DNA of 64,000 nucleotides from Enterococcus alishanensis (lineage in GTDB: Bacteria; Bacillota; Bacilli; Lactobacillales; Enterococcaceae), in the NCBI RefSeq assembly GCF_019218635.1, contig NZ_JAHUZB010000006.1:124001-188000 (forward strand), read 5' to 3'. The translations under genes and the position numbers were made by a program. The notes beneath the pieces were generated by a model. The model saw nothing but the letters and a program-made list of their open reading frames with translations. It had not been told where the DNA came from and ran no database searches. Numbering within the stretch: position 1 is the stretch's first letter; every line of letters begins with the position of its first letter. This document shows, one piece after another, positions 1 to 8,666 of the stretch.

Positions 1-625
1 CTGAATCTTGATTAAAAGAATCTTCTAAGAGAAAACGCTCATAAAATAAATATTGTCCGTCATTAGAAACCGTCATTATCTTATGCAAGCCATAACCTAA
101 AGAACAAGCTGTAATCTCTTCCGTCTCAAAATTATCCAGCTTTCCCTGACAGATTACATTTTTTTGTTCATCATCAAGTAATCCTTGACCATTGCTTATG
201 TAATCAATTTTTTCTGTGATAAATACCTCAGATGAGTTTTCATTTTTCCTAGTGGTTGAATAGAAGAAATGAAGATTATCTGGATGCCAAATAATTTGCT
301 GCAGTCCTTGTTTTTCAGCTGAAACTTGTTTTATTTCTCCTGTTGCTAACGTATAAAGATATGCTTGATTCTTTCCAGTTTCATCTGATAAAAATAAAAA
401 AGAACTTCCTTCACGATTCCACAAAGGACTAGTATTTTTCCCACCATGAATCAGACACTCCTTAGTCTTTTCAAGGCTATTGTATAAATAAATTGAAGAA
501 TAATACTCCTGAGTCTTTTCAACAATGCCATTTTCCACATATAGCACCGAATCTCCTTGTGGCTGATAGACAGGGGTGCTGATAGTTTTTAAACACAACA
601 AATCAGAAATTTCAATTAAACTCAT
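1..625 (-). CDS. S9 family peptidase, N-terminal part (cut by window edge)
   Basis: The reading frame stays open for 208 codons from an ATG at 625 to the window edge. The sequence alternates short beta-strand segments with WD40/PD40-like stretches such as SPLWNREGSSFLFLSDE and IIWHPDNLHFFYSTT. This is how the beta-propeller of acylaminoacyl-peptidase/prolyl-oligopeptidase (S9) enzymes looks; the catalytic alpha/beta-hydrolase part would lie outside the window. The start overlaps the end of the M20 peptidase gene by 14 bases, so it is the last visible gene of the peptide-uptake operon. A role in cytoplasmic cleavage of imported peptides is inferred from this context. The family call rests on the propeller only, since the Ser-Asp-His triad is not in view. 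Confidence 0.7.
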   Translation of the reverse strand, partial: MSLIEISDLLCLKTISTPVYQPQGDSVLYVENGIVEKTQEYYSSIYLYNSLEKTKECLIHGGKNTSPLWNREGSSFLFLSDETGKNQAYLYTLATGEIKQVSAEKQGLQQIIWHPDNLHFFYSTTRKNENSSEVFITEKIDYISNGQGLLDDEQKNVICQGKLDNFETEEITACSLGYGLHKIMTVSNDGQYLFYERFLLEDSFNQDS

Positions 626-1886
626 TTTTACCCCCGTTTACTTTATTAAAATAATCAACAGCAGCCAAAGTATAGACCTTACCACAATTAATAATTTGTT
701 CGATTTTTACTTTTTCATTAAAGCCATGAATTGTTTCCAACTCGGCTGGTCCATATTGTAAAACTGGAATCTGATGTTCTCTAAAATGGCGAGCATCGCT
801 GCAAGCCCACTGTAAAACTCCGTATGCTGTTTCATCTAAAACCTCTGTTATATTTTCAACGATTGCTTGGCAAATTGGATCCTCTGCCGGAGTAAAATTA
901 GCGGAACTTTTGAAGCCAAAACTTTCAATTTGATAATCAATATCAAGCTGATCTAGCATTTGTCTTACCCTAGTCATAACTTCTTCATTGGTGATGCCAA
1001 AAGGCAAACGGCAATCTATCGCTACCACACATTTATCTGCAACGACATTAGCGCTAGTTCCTCCATGAATCGTTCCAATATTACAAGTAATTTTCTCAAA
1101 AACACCGCGAGTCTCTGAGCGTTCATTCAGCTCCAAATAACGATTAGAAACATTTAACAGCTCAATTAAATCATCTGGTGGTGTAATCTCCCAGTTAGTA
1201 ACTTGACAGATTTTTTCAATGGCTTTGACTGCATCAAAAATAGCACTGCGTCCAAGAAAAGGTGATAAGCTACCATGTCCAGGAATACCATTCACAGTTA
1301 ACTTGAACCAACAAGAGCCTTTTTGACCAATTGTCGGATTTAACTCACTGGAGGGTTCAGCAATCAAACAACCATCTCCTTTGACTAAGCCTTGATCTAA
1401 GAGCCACGGAACACCAAAATCTCCGCCACTCTCCTCATCAGGAACGATAGCCAAAACAAGCTTCCCAGCTAAAGGAACTTCATAGCGTTTTAGCAAAACC
1501 ATTGAAAAAATTAAACCTGCTAATCCGGCCTTCATGTCACTAGCACCTCGACCTAGCATATAACCTTCTTTAATCTCTCCAGAAAAAGGTGAAAAATCCC
1601 ATTTTTCAAGATCACCCACTGGCACTGTATCAGAATGCCCACAATAAATCAGTGTTTTCCCATTTTCTGGTCCTATTGAAGCCAAGATATTAAAGCGTTT
1701 TGGATCCGGCTCATAAGTCTTAACAGGAATCTGATTTTTCTCTAAATAACCCACAATAAATTTAGTAATTTCTGTGGTATCACCTAATGGATTCTCACTA
1801 GGGATTTGCAACAGCTTGGCAGTTAAATCTAATAATTCTGCCTGATTTTCTTCTACCAAATTACTTAATTTTCGTTTATCAAACAT
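612..1886 (-). CDS. M20 family metallopeptidase (ArgE/DapE/ACY1-type)
   Basis: A 424-residue zinc-dependent amidohydrolase, the usual length for the family. The metal ligands can be read in order: H84 in GHSDTVP, D117 in GRGASDMKAG, the E151-E152 pair in PDEESGGD, E177 in IAEPSS, and a C-terminal His in ETIHGFNE. The middle third (NGIPGHGSLSP) is the dimerisation domain. The family hydrolyses N-acyl amino acids or short peptides in the cytosol. The gene starts 26 bases behind the ATPase gene, with AAGGAGAAGG as ribosome binding site, in one operon with the oligopeptide importer, so it probably cleaves imported peptides or acylated amino acids. Exact substrate (dipeptide, acetylornithine, succinyl-diaminopimelate) cannot be told. 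Confidence 0.88.
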   Translation of the reverse strand: MFDKRKLSNLVEENQAELLDLTAKLLQIPSENPLGDTTEITKFIVGYLEKNQIPVKTYEPDPKRFNILASIGPENGKTLIYCGHSDTVPVGDLEKWDFSPFSGEIKEGYMLGRGASDMKAGLAGLIFSMVLLKRYEVPLAGKLVLAIVPDEESGGDFGVPWLLDQGLVKGDGCLIAEPSSELNPTIGQKGSCWFKLTVNGIPGHGSLSPFLGRSAIFDAVKAIEKICQVTNWEITPPDDLIELLNVSNRYLELNERSETRGVFEKITCNIGTIHGGTSANVVADKCVVAIDCRLPFGITNEEVMTRVRQMLDQLDIDYQIESFGFKSSANFTPAEDPICQAIVENITEVLDETAYGVLQWACSDARHFREHQIPVLQYGPAELETIHGFNEKVKIEQIINCGKVYTLAAVDYFNKVNGGKNEFN

Positions 1887-1912
1887 GTTATCCTTCTCCT
1901 TATTTGATTAAT

Positions 1913-2725
1913 TTAGGCGGGACTTTTATTGATTTGCTGGGGAATCGCAGCTAGAAGTTTTTTAGTATAGGCGTGCTGCGGATATGTGTAAATTTCTTCA
2001 GCTACTCCTTCTTCAACTACAGCCCCCATGTACATCACAGCAATACGATCGCAAAAATAACGAACCACATTCAAATCATGTGAAATAAAAATATAAGTAA
2101 GCTGAAATTCATCTTGTAAATCCAATAATAAATTCAAAACCTGCGCCTGAATAGAAACATCTAAAGCTGAAACTGGCTCATCACAAATAACCAAGCGTGG
2201 CCGCAACATTAAAGCGCGAGCAATGTTAATACGCTGACATTGTCCACCAGAAAATTCATGGGGATAACGGTTAGCATAGTCCTTTTGTAAGCCGACCTTT
2301 TCTAACATTTCTAGCGCTTGTTCTTTTCGTTCAGCAGGAGTACCAATCCCATGAATGGCTAAAGGCTCAGTTAAAATTGCTAGAATTCGTTTTCGAGGAT
2401 CTAGTGAAGCATAGGGATCTTGAAAAATCATTTGAATATCTTTACGAATCGTTCGGATTTTTTCCTTTGGTAGAGCCGTTAAGTCTTGCTGATCAAAAAT
2501 TACTTTTCCAGCTGTAGGAGTGATTAGTCTAGAAATCAAACGAGCAAAAGTAGACTTGCCACAACCAGACTCTCCTACTATTCCTAAGGTTTCTCCCTCT
2601 TGAACAGATAGGGATACTCCATTGACAGCTTTTAAGGTATCTGCCTCTCCACCAAATAGAGATTTTTTCTTCAAGACATATTCTTTTTCCAAGTTTCTAG
2701 TTTCTAGTAAATTTGGGATGGTCAT
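1913..2725 (-). CDS. Oligopeptide ABC transporter ATP-binding protein (OppF/DppF-type)
   Basis: One of the two ATPases that power the peptide importer of this operon. Walker A is GESGCGKST at residues 51-59, the signature is FSGGQ at 158-162, and Walker B is VICDEPVSALD around 179-189 followed by the switch His in FISHDL. At 270 residues it is shorter than many OppF proteins and lacks most of the C-terminal cysteine-containing extension. Its ATG overlaps the stop of the preceding oppD-type gene by four bases (ATGA), indicating translational coupling; GGAGG lies at a good distance. Function is well supported; peptide length preference is not visible. Confidence 0.92.
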   Translation of the reverse strand: MTIPNLLETRNLEKEYVLKKKSLFGGEADTLKAVNGVSLSVQEGETLGIVGESGCGKSTFARLISRLITPTAGKVIFDQQDLTALPKEKIRTIRKDIQMIFQDPYASLDPRKRILAILTEPLAIHGIGTPAERKEQALEMLEKVGLQKDYANRYPHEFSGGQCQRINIARALMLRPRLVICDEPVSALDVSIQAQVLNLLLDLQDEFQLTYIFISHDLNVVRYFCDRIAVMYMGAVVEEGVAEEIYTYPQHAYTKKLLAAIPQQINKSPA

Positions 2726-3735
2726 AGGTCAGCCTCCTTTTTCACAGGTGCTTCTTGGAAATGCTGATAACAAGTGCATCGAACAAAATGTTCTGGCGCT
2801 ACTTCTCTAAGCTGTGGATTAGCTTCATGAGCACTTTCGGCAATCCAAGGGATCCGGTCCTTAAAGCGGCATACGGATGGATCAATATCTCCTAAAGAAG
2901 GCACGTTACCAACAATTGTCGGCAATCGGCCAGCTTTTTTGTTGCTCTTTGGAATAGCATCAATCAATAAACGGGTATACGGATGTAATGGTTGTTGAAA
3001 TATCAACTCCGTGGGACCGCTCTCCACCACCTCACCAGCGTACATGATCATAATCTTATCTGCTATGTCTGCTACTACTTCCAAATCATGAGTAATAAAA
3101 ACGATACTAGTATTAATTTTTGTTTGTAATTCCTTTAGTAACCTTATAATCTGTTGTTGAATTGTCACATCTAAAGCAGTAGTCGGTTCATCAGCAATCA
3201 GTACAGCTGGATTTGACGAGATTGCCATAGCAATCATCACCCGTTGACGCATCCCTCCAGAAAATTCATGGGGATACAGTTTGATTCTTTTTTCAGCATC
3301 TGTAATACCTACTAAATCTAATAGACGAATAGCTTCTTTTTTTGCTTCTTTTTTTGAAACATTATTATGCAGGCGAATTGCTTCTACCAGTTGATTTTCG
3401 ACTGTGAAAACCGGATTTAAACTAGTCATAGGATCTTGAAATATCATAGAAATTTGATTACCACGAATTTTTCGGATTTCTTTTTCCTTCATTTTCAATA
3501 AGTCTTGATTTTGAAAAAGAATTTTCCCTCCAGCATATCTTGCATTGTTGGGTAATAATTTCAAAATTGAAGTCACAGTCACACTTTTCCCTGATCCTGA
3601 TTCACCAACAATTCCTAAAACCTCTCCTTGGTTAATAGAAAAACTCACGTTATCCACTGCACGCATTGGTTTTTTTTCTTTTATAAAATCAATGCATAAA
3701 TTTTCTACCGTCAATAAAAGCGCATTTTCAGTCAT
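2722..3735 (-). CDS. Oligopeptide ABC transporter ATP-binding protein (OppD/DppD-type)
   Basis: The second ATPase of the peptide importer, 337 residues. Walker A GESGSGKS lies near residue 44-51, the signature FSGGMRQRV in the middle, and Walker B VLIADEPTTALD after it. The C-terminal oligopeptide HPY-type region is present (PTIVGNVPSLGD, then VCRFKDRIPW and VRCTC), which separates OppD-type from other ATPases. It starts 12 bases behind the OppC-type permease gene with GGAGGAG as ribosome binding site, and its stop is coupled to the next ATPase gene. It forms a heterodimer with that protein under the two permeases. Confidence 0.92.
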   Translation of the reverse strand: MTENALLLTVENLCIDFIKEKKPMRAVDNVSFSINQGEVLGIVGESGSGKSVTVTSILKLLPNNARYAGGKILFQNQDLLKMKEKEIRKIRGNQISMIFQDPMTSLNPVFTVENQLVEAIRLHNNVSKKEAKKEAIRLLDLVGITDAEKRIKLYPHEFSGGMRQRVMIAMAISSNPAVLIADEPTTALDVTIQQQIIRLLKELQTKINTSIVFITHDLEVVADIADKIMIMYAGEVVESGPTELIFQQPLHPYTRLLIDAIPKSNKKAGRLPTIVGNVPSLGDIDPSVCRFKDRIPWIAESAHEANPQLREVAPEHFVRCTCYQHFQEAPVKKEADL

Positions 3736-3747
3736 GACTTCTCCTCC

Positions 3748-4611
3748 TTAAACCTTTGTTCTAGGATCTAAGGCATCTCTGAGCCCATCACCAAATAAAT
3801 TCAATCCCAAAACGGAAAGTAAAATCGACATTCCAGAAAAAATTGCAATATATGGTGCGATAATCAGATAACTACGACCTTCACTTAAGATATTTCCCCA
3901 AGAAGCTGTAGGGGGTTGAATCCCTAAACCTAAAAAGCTTAAGGCTGCTTCAGAGATAATTGCACCAGCAATACTCATAGTGGCATAAACAATGATCGGT
4001 GTCAGACAGTTAGGCAATAAATGGCTGAAAATAATCCGGCTTTGAGATGCCCCTAAAGATTCAGTTACTTCAATGAAGAGTTCTTCCTTCACACTCAATA
4101 CCTGCCCACGAATCATTCGTGCGAAGCCAGGAATATTCCCAACTCCAACTGCAATAATGACATTCAACAAGCCAGTTCCTAAAACAGTCATTAGTGTAAT
4201 AGCCAGTAAAATAAAAGGAAAGGCAGCTAAAGCATCCATGAAACGCATGATGACAGAATCTATTAGACCACCAAAATAACCCGCAACTAAGCCTAATAAA
4301 ATACCAATAACCGCGCCCATAGCCACAGCTCCAATCCCCACAATTAAAGAGATTCGTGCTCCGTAAACAATCCGACTAAATAAATCCCGACCATAGTTAT
4401 CGGTACCTAACAAATGCCCTTTTTCTCCAGGAGAGAGTAAAGCATCGCTCATCTCCATTTCATTAGGAGCGTGAGTAGCAATAAGTGGTGCAAAAATCGC
4501 AATAGCAATCATGATTATCACTAAAATTAATCCTGCAAAAGCTAATTTATTTTGAAAGATTTTCTTCAAAAAAAGCTTAGTAAAACTCGGAGATTGTTTT
4601 GTTACTTCCAC
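3748..4611 (-). CDS. Oligopeptide ABC transporter permease (OppC/DppC-type)
   Basis: An integral membrane subunit of 287 residues with an OppC-type N-terminal helix, a periplasm-facing loop containing LLGTDNYGRDLFSRIVYGAR, and the EAA loop (TESLGASQSRIIFSHLLPN) that docks to the ATPases. The start is a GTG; the only nearby ATG is in another frame. AAGGTGG lies about nine bases upstream inside the end of the preceding gene. Only one base separates it from the stop of the OppB-type gene, so the two permeases are surely co-translated. Confidence 0.92.
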   Translation of the reverse strand: MEVTKQSPSFTKLFLKKIFQNKLAFAGLILVIIMIAIAIFAPLIATHAPNEMEMSDALLSPGEKGHLLGTDNYGRDLFSRIVYGARISLIVGIGAVAMGAVIGILLGLVAGYFGGLIDSVIMRFMDALAAFPFILLAITLMTVLGTGLLNVIIAVGVGNIPGFARMIRGQVLSVKEELFIEVTESLGASQSRIIFSHLLPNCLTPIIVYATMSIAGAIISEAALSFLGLGIQPPTASWGNILSEGRSYLIIAPYIAIFSGMSILLSVLGLNLFGDGLRDALDPRTKV

Positions 4612-4612
4612 A

Positions 4613-5569
4613 TTATTTCGCCACCTTCGTTAGTCTGACTTTGGGATTAACCACGGTATAAAGTAAATCAATCAATAAATTAATTAATACAAAAAGCAAT
4701 GCCAGAAACAGAACCGTTCCTTGAACCACAATGAAATCTCGACGATTAATCGCATCAACGATTAGACGTCCCATTCCTGGCCAACTATAAATCGTTTCAG
4801 TTAAGACCGCTCCTCCTAGCATCGAAGAAACTTGCATCCCTAAAACGGTTAAAATCGGTGTCATAGCATTTTTTAATGCATGTTTTACAACAATTAACCA
4901 GCCAGCGACGCCCTTTGCTTTAGCTGTTTTAATATAATTTTGTTCCAGTACCTCTAGCATGCTGGAACGAGTAATTCTAGAAAAAGTTGCCATAGGAATA
5001 GTTGCTAAAGTAATTCCAGGCAAGATTAGATGACTAAAATAATCAACTATGCCATTTTGCATAGAGCCCATCCCAGTTGAAGGTAACCAGCCAAGATAAA
5101 CGCTAAAAAGCAATACCAGCATAATTCCTAACCAAAAGACAGGAATTGAGACACCAATTAATGAAATTAATGAGAAAGCATAGTCCCAAAAAGTGCCCCT
5201 TTTGACAGCAGAAACAATTCCAGCTGTCATACCGATAATCAATGAAAGAATTAGTGAGAAAAGTGTTAGTACAATCGTATTTGGGAAACGCTCCAGTATT
5301 AGTTCAGTCACTGGTCGATTGTAGGCGATAGAGTAGCCTAAATCGAATTGGAACAACTGTTTGACATAATCGACAAACTGTTGAAAAAGAGGGTCATTCA
5401 GGCCCAACTGTTCTCTTAGATTATTAATTTCCTCGACACTTGCTTGCGGTCCCAACATCGTACTTGCCGGATCACCAGGAATCATCCTGGTGATCAAGAA
5501 GACAATAATTGCCACAAGAAACAATGTCGGTATTAAGTCCACGATCCGTCGTGTGATATATCTTAACAA
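4613..5569 (-). CDS. Oligopeptide ABC transporter permease (OppB/DppB-type)
   Basis: The first permease of the importer, about 318 residues, with the classical OppB N-terminus LLRYITRRIVDLIPTLF, the conserved RMIPGDPAS segment, and the EAA loop around YIKTAKAKGVAGWLIVVKHALKNA. I place the start at a TTG at 5569, because AAGGTGAG sits four bases before it and the protein then begins like other OppB proteins. The in-frame ATG at 5584 has no recognisable ribosome binding site, though it is a possible alternative adding five residues. It follows the binding-protein gene closely and lies one base before the OppC-type gene. Confidence 0.88.
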   Translation of the reverse strand: MLRYITRRIVDLIPTLFLVAIIVFLITRMIPGDPASTMLGPQASVEEINNLREQLGLNDPLFQQFVDYVKQLFQFDLGYSIAYNRPVTELILERFPNTIVLTLFSLILSLIIGMTAGIVSAVKRGTFWDYAFSLISLIGVSIPVFWLGIMLVLLFSVYLGWLPSTGMGSMQNGIVDYFSHLILPGITLATIPMATFSRITRSSMLEVLEQNYIKTAKAKGVAGWLIVVKHALKNAMTPILTVLGMQVSSMLGGAVLTETIYSWPGMGRLIVDAINRRDFIVVQGTVLFLALLFVLINLLIDLLYTVVNPKVRLTKVAK

Positions 5570-5591
5570 GTCTCTCACCTTCATTCATTTT

Positions 5592-7175
5592 TTATTGTAC
5601 CAAGCCCACGTTTGTTGTCTCATCAACTAAAACGATGGTACCATCTGGTCGTACTTTAAAGCCTTCTACCTTATTACTTAAACCAAAGATAATATCTTGG
5701 TCATATAAATCTAAGTGAGGAACATCTGCTACAATTAATTCTAAAGCATCTTGATAGATTGCAGCCCGCTCTTCTTGATCAGAAGTTTCACTGGTTCCTT
5801 GAGCTAATAATTCATCCACCTGAGAATTATTGTAACCGCCGCCGTTACCTAAAGCGCCAATTTGTTTTGAATCAAGCATTTGGTATAAGAAAAAATCAGG
5901 ATCTGGATACCAGCTCCAGCCCATAATATATAGAGGTGCTTTTCCACTAGAAACAGTATCACTGAAAGTACCCCATTCTACTGTACGAATAGAGATGTTA
6001 ATACCAATTTTTGCCATCTGTGCTTGGAAAATTGTCGCTGCAGCTACTCGAGATTCACCTACGTATAAATCGATATCAAAACCATCTGCATAGTCAGTCT
6101 CTGCCAATAACGCTTTCGCAGCGGCTACATCTGGTCCGCTATTATCAATAACTGTTTGAGCAACTTCATCGCTATATCCCCAAGAGGCCTCTGGTAAAGG
6201 TAAATAAGCTTCCTTAGCTTCTCCGTATTTGTAAACTCCATTAACTAATTCGGTCCGATCTAAGGCTAAATTCATAGCTTGACGAACCTTCAAATCAGCA
6301 GTTGGGCCTTCTACCATATTAAAGGCTAAATAACCTATAGATAGGCCTGAAGATTGAGCCAAGGTCAGTTGATCATTTCCTTTAATCAATTCAACATTTT
6401 GACCACTGATATTCGTAGCAATATCAATATCCCCTGACTGTAAAGCATTACCCATCATATTTGAATCAGTAATAAAGGTAAAACGAACATTGTCTAGTAA
6501 AGGCTCAGATTGCCAGTATTTATCATTTTTAGCTAATTGCACATAATCATCAGTCATCCATTCTGAAAATGCATAAGGACCAGTACCAACTGGATGTTGA
6601 GCAAAAGCCTCTCCCCAGCCATCTACCTCTTCCTGAGGAACAATTGAATTTCCTGCATCCGTTAACATTGCTAAAAAAGCAGCATATGGAGTTTCTAATT
6701 CAATCGCAACTTCCGTGTCACTATTCGCCGTAATTGATGCAACATTACGTAAGCGATTCATGGCAGAATCATTTAAAGAACGTTCCAACGAATACTTAAT
6801 GTCCTCAGCAGTCATTAACCGACCGTCTTGATAATCACCTGGCTGGAAGTAAACATCATCTCGTAATTGAAAAGTATAAGTTTTCATATCTTCAGATATT
6901 TCCCAAGAAGTTGCTAAGCTAGGAACAATTTCAGTTAAATCCGTATTATAAGAAACTAGCGTGTCAAAAATACTTCGCATAATGTTTGATTCGTAAACAG
7001 CAGTGTAAGAAATTGGATCTAGTGACGCAATACTAGAAGAAAGAGCAATTTTCAATTCTCCTCCGGCAGTAGCTTGATTACCATCCCCAGAATCATTAGT
7101 ATTTCCTCCACCACAAGCAGCTAGCGCTAAACCTAAACAAGCCAATAAAATTCCTTTTGATAAAATTTTTTTCAT
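5592..7175 (-). CDS. Oligopeptide-binding lipoprotein (SBP_bac_5 family)
   Basis: The substrate receptor of the importer. A signal peptide ends in the lipobox LAAC with Cys21 as lipidation site, so the mature protein is tethered to the outer face of the membrane. The body is typical of family 5 binding proteins: SLATSWEISEDMKTYTFQLR, then the AEDIKYSLER segment and HPVGTGPYAF. At 527 residues it is normal for OppA/DppA. It is first in the operon with a GGAGG ribosome binding site and is followed by both permeases, both ATPases and two peptidases. Peptide specificity cannot be predicted. Confidence 0.93.
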   Translation of the reverse strand: MKKILSKGILLACLGLALAACGGGNTNDSGDGNQATAGGELKIALSSSIASLDPISYTAVYESNIMRSIFDTLVSYNTDLTEIVPSLATSWEISEDMKTYTFQLRDDVYFQPGDYQDGRLMTAEDIKYSLERSLNDSAMNRLRNVASITANSDTEVAIELETPYAAFLAMLTDAGNSIVPQEEVDGWGEAFAQHPVGTGPYAFSEWMTDDYVQLAKNDKYWQSEPLLDNVRFTFITDSNMMGNALQSGDIDIATNISGQNVELIKGNDQLTLAQSSGLSIGYLAFNMVEGPTADLKVRQAMNLALDRTELVNGVYKYGEAKEAYLPLPEASWGYSDEVAQTVIDNSGPDVAAAKALLAETDYADGFDIDLYVGESRVAAATIFQAQMAKIGINISIRTVEWGTFSDTVSSGKAPLYIMGWSWYPDPDFFLYQMLDSKQIGALGNGGGYNNSQVDELLAQGTSETSDQEERAAIYQDALELIVADVPHLDLYDQDIIFGLSNKVEGFKVRPDGTIVLVDETTNVGLVQ

Positions 7176-7232
7176 GATACGCCTCCTTGATTTCGATATG
7201 AGAAACTTTTCTTCATATAATGAATTATTAAA

Positions 7233-7261
7233 ATAATATCAGAATTTTCTATTTTCTTCAA
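7233..7261 (-). promoter_or_regulatory. Promoter of the oligopeptide importer operon
   Basis: On the minus strand a -35 box TTGAAG (7261-7256) is followed after 17 bases by TATTAT (7238-7233). A TG one base before the -10 gives it an extended -10. The expected transcript would begin near 7226, about 50 bases ahead of the binding-protein start, which fits. Prediction from sequence only. Confidence 0.6.
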
Positions 7262-7404
7262 TATAGATTCTAATTTTTTTCTCATATTTTTCATTAAAGA
7301 TTCATAAGTTATAGTGATTTTACTTGCAAAAGTAGGAAAGATTATTGTGAATTTAACGAATAAATACTTTACTATACCAGCCACAAAATAAATTAAATTA
7401 ACTC

Positions 7405-7446
7405 AAAAAAGCCTCTTTTCATTATAAAGAAAGGCCTTGTTTTTTA
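7405..7446. terminator. Bidirectional intrinsic terminator
   Basis: A stem AAGCCTCTTT against AAAGAAAGGCCTT with one bulge is flanked by six A on the left and a T run on the right, so it can act on both strands. The only nearby transcript that could reach it is the minus-strand ABC operon ending at 7896. Confidence 0.5.
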
Positions 7447-7719
7447 TTAAATATTTGTCTAACTATAAAAACAGCTAAAACTGCTATTATGAATATCAAT
7501 TTCAGTTATTTATTTTACAAAGATTTTTGCCAACGTATATTAGTTCCTATCACACCTCAATTGCACTTTTTTTGATTTATATCGTTTTAGACACTTCGTA
7601 TGCTTTAGATAAACATTGCTACCCACTTAGAAAATCGAGTGTGAATAGCCTACAAACACACAATGGCTTGTTTACATGGATTTGACGGCTTTTCTATTAT
7701 TGTAAAAGGGATATAATTA

Positions 7720-7759
7720 AATAATTCCCCACCAAGAATTTTCTTGACGAGGAATTATT
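7720..7759 (-). terminator. Hairpin, probable terminator of the FtsX-type ABC operon
   Basis: AATAATTCC pairs with GGAATTATT and, after a four-base internal loop, CAAGAA pairs with TTCTTG. It lies about 140 bases behind the ATPase gene. The following minus-strand sequence is AT-rich but without a pure T run, so termination may be weak; the better T run is at 7405-7410. Confidence 0.4.
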
Positions 7760-7895
7760 TTGTACTTTTGAAAATTGTTTCTTCACCATTATTGCATTCA
7801 TAAATCCCTTCAGTACACAAAATTGTACCTTCACTTACATTTTTTAGAAGTAAAGAATTAAAATCCTCCTCAAAAAACAACCCATTTCATCTTAT

Positions 7896-8654
7896 CTAAA
7901 ATCCTAATTCATTCAACCATTCGGCGACTTGTTCTTCGCGATCTTTTAGTTCAGATTCAGCAGCCATTTTTCCTAAATATTTTTCAGAGATAATTCCGCC
8001 ATCAGACATAAAGAGGATCCGTTCTGTTTTTGAAGCAACTTTTGCGTCATGGGTTACTAATAAAATCGTCGTGCCGGTTTGATTGATTTCATTAAACAAG
8101 TTCATAATTTCAGCAGCAGATTTTGAATTCAGGGCACCAGTAGGCTCATCGCCAAAAATAATTTTTGGATTATTAATGAGCGCACGGCAGATGGAAACTC
8201 TTTGTAATTGCCCACCGGATGCTTGCGTAATATCTTTTAAGGCTAGTTGGTGAACGCCCGTCTGTTGCATCAATTTATCCGCACGTTCATCTATTTGTTG
8301 CTGAGGTTCTTTTTTGCCTAAATAAGCGGAGAGTACGATGTTATCTCTCAAGTTGAAATTCTTTAGTAAGTTGGCTTGCTGGAAAACAAAACCCATTTTA
8401 GTTAATCGTAAATTGGTTAATTGTTCTTCAGATAAATTGGCGAGTTTTTCGCCAGAAAATTCTATCGTTCCTGAAGTTGGTTGTGTCATGCCACTGATGG
8501 TATAAAGGAGCGTAGATTTTCCCGAACCACTGGCCCCCATAATTGAGACGAATTCGCCTTTATTAATAGTTAGTTGAATATTTTTTAGTACTTGTTGCGG
8601 TTCCATATTTTCAATCGGAAAACTTTTTGATAGATCGGTTGCTTTTAAAATCAT
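7896..8654 (-). CDS. ABC transporter ATP-binding protein (MacB/LolD-type)
   Basis: A 252-residue ATPase of the class that works with FtsX-like permeases: Walker A GASGSGKST, Q-loop FVFQQANLL, a signature read as ASGGQ instead of LSGGQ, and Walker B IIFGDEPTGALNS. It starts 12 bases behind the permease gene, with GGAGG at a proper distance. Such pairs act as mechanotransmission or efflux systems for antimicrobial peptides, lipoproteins or other amphiphiles, not as solute importers. No two-component system lies next to it, so a BceAB-type detection function is not supported. Substrate unknown. Confidence 0.88.
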   Translation of the reverse strand: MILKATDLSKSFPIENMEPQQVLKNIQLTINKGEFVSIMGASGSGKSTLLYTISGMTQPTSGTIEFSGEKLANLSEEQLTNLRLTKMGFVFQQANLLKNFNLRDNIVLSAYLGKKEPQQQIDERADKLMQQTGVHQLALKDITQASGGQLQRVSICRALINNPKIIFGDEPTGALNSKSAAEIMNLFNEINQTGTTILLVTHDAKVASKTERILFMSDGGIISEKYLGKMAAESELKDREEQVAEWLNELGF

Positions 8655-8666
8655 TTTATTTCCTCC

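Larger units (their letters stand above)
7176..7895. other. Gene-free stretch with hairpins and a possible IS relic
   Basis: About 720 bases without a convincing gene. The left part holds the promoter of the peptide importer; the 70-codon frame there (7172-7384) covers the promoter and has no ribosome binding site. A hairpin flanked by T/A runs lies at 7405-7446 and a second one at 7720-7759. Between them, on the minus strand from 7650, is a stretch beginning GGCTATTCACAC and containing GTGGGTAG about 25 bases later. That reminds me of the ends of ISL3-family elements, but there is no transposase frame and no second end visible. Confidence 0.5.

Noticed and set aside
7172-7384. 70-codon minus-strand frame upstream of the oligopeptide-binding lipoprotein gene
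   Set aside because: It lies over the predicted promoter, has no ribosome binding site at its ATG, and its composition is that of AT-rich noncoding DNA.
7583-7600. GTTTTAGACAC sequence resembling the start of a type II CRISPR repeat
   Set aside because: Only one copy, no spacer-repeat series and no cas gene anywhere in the window.
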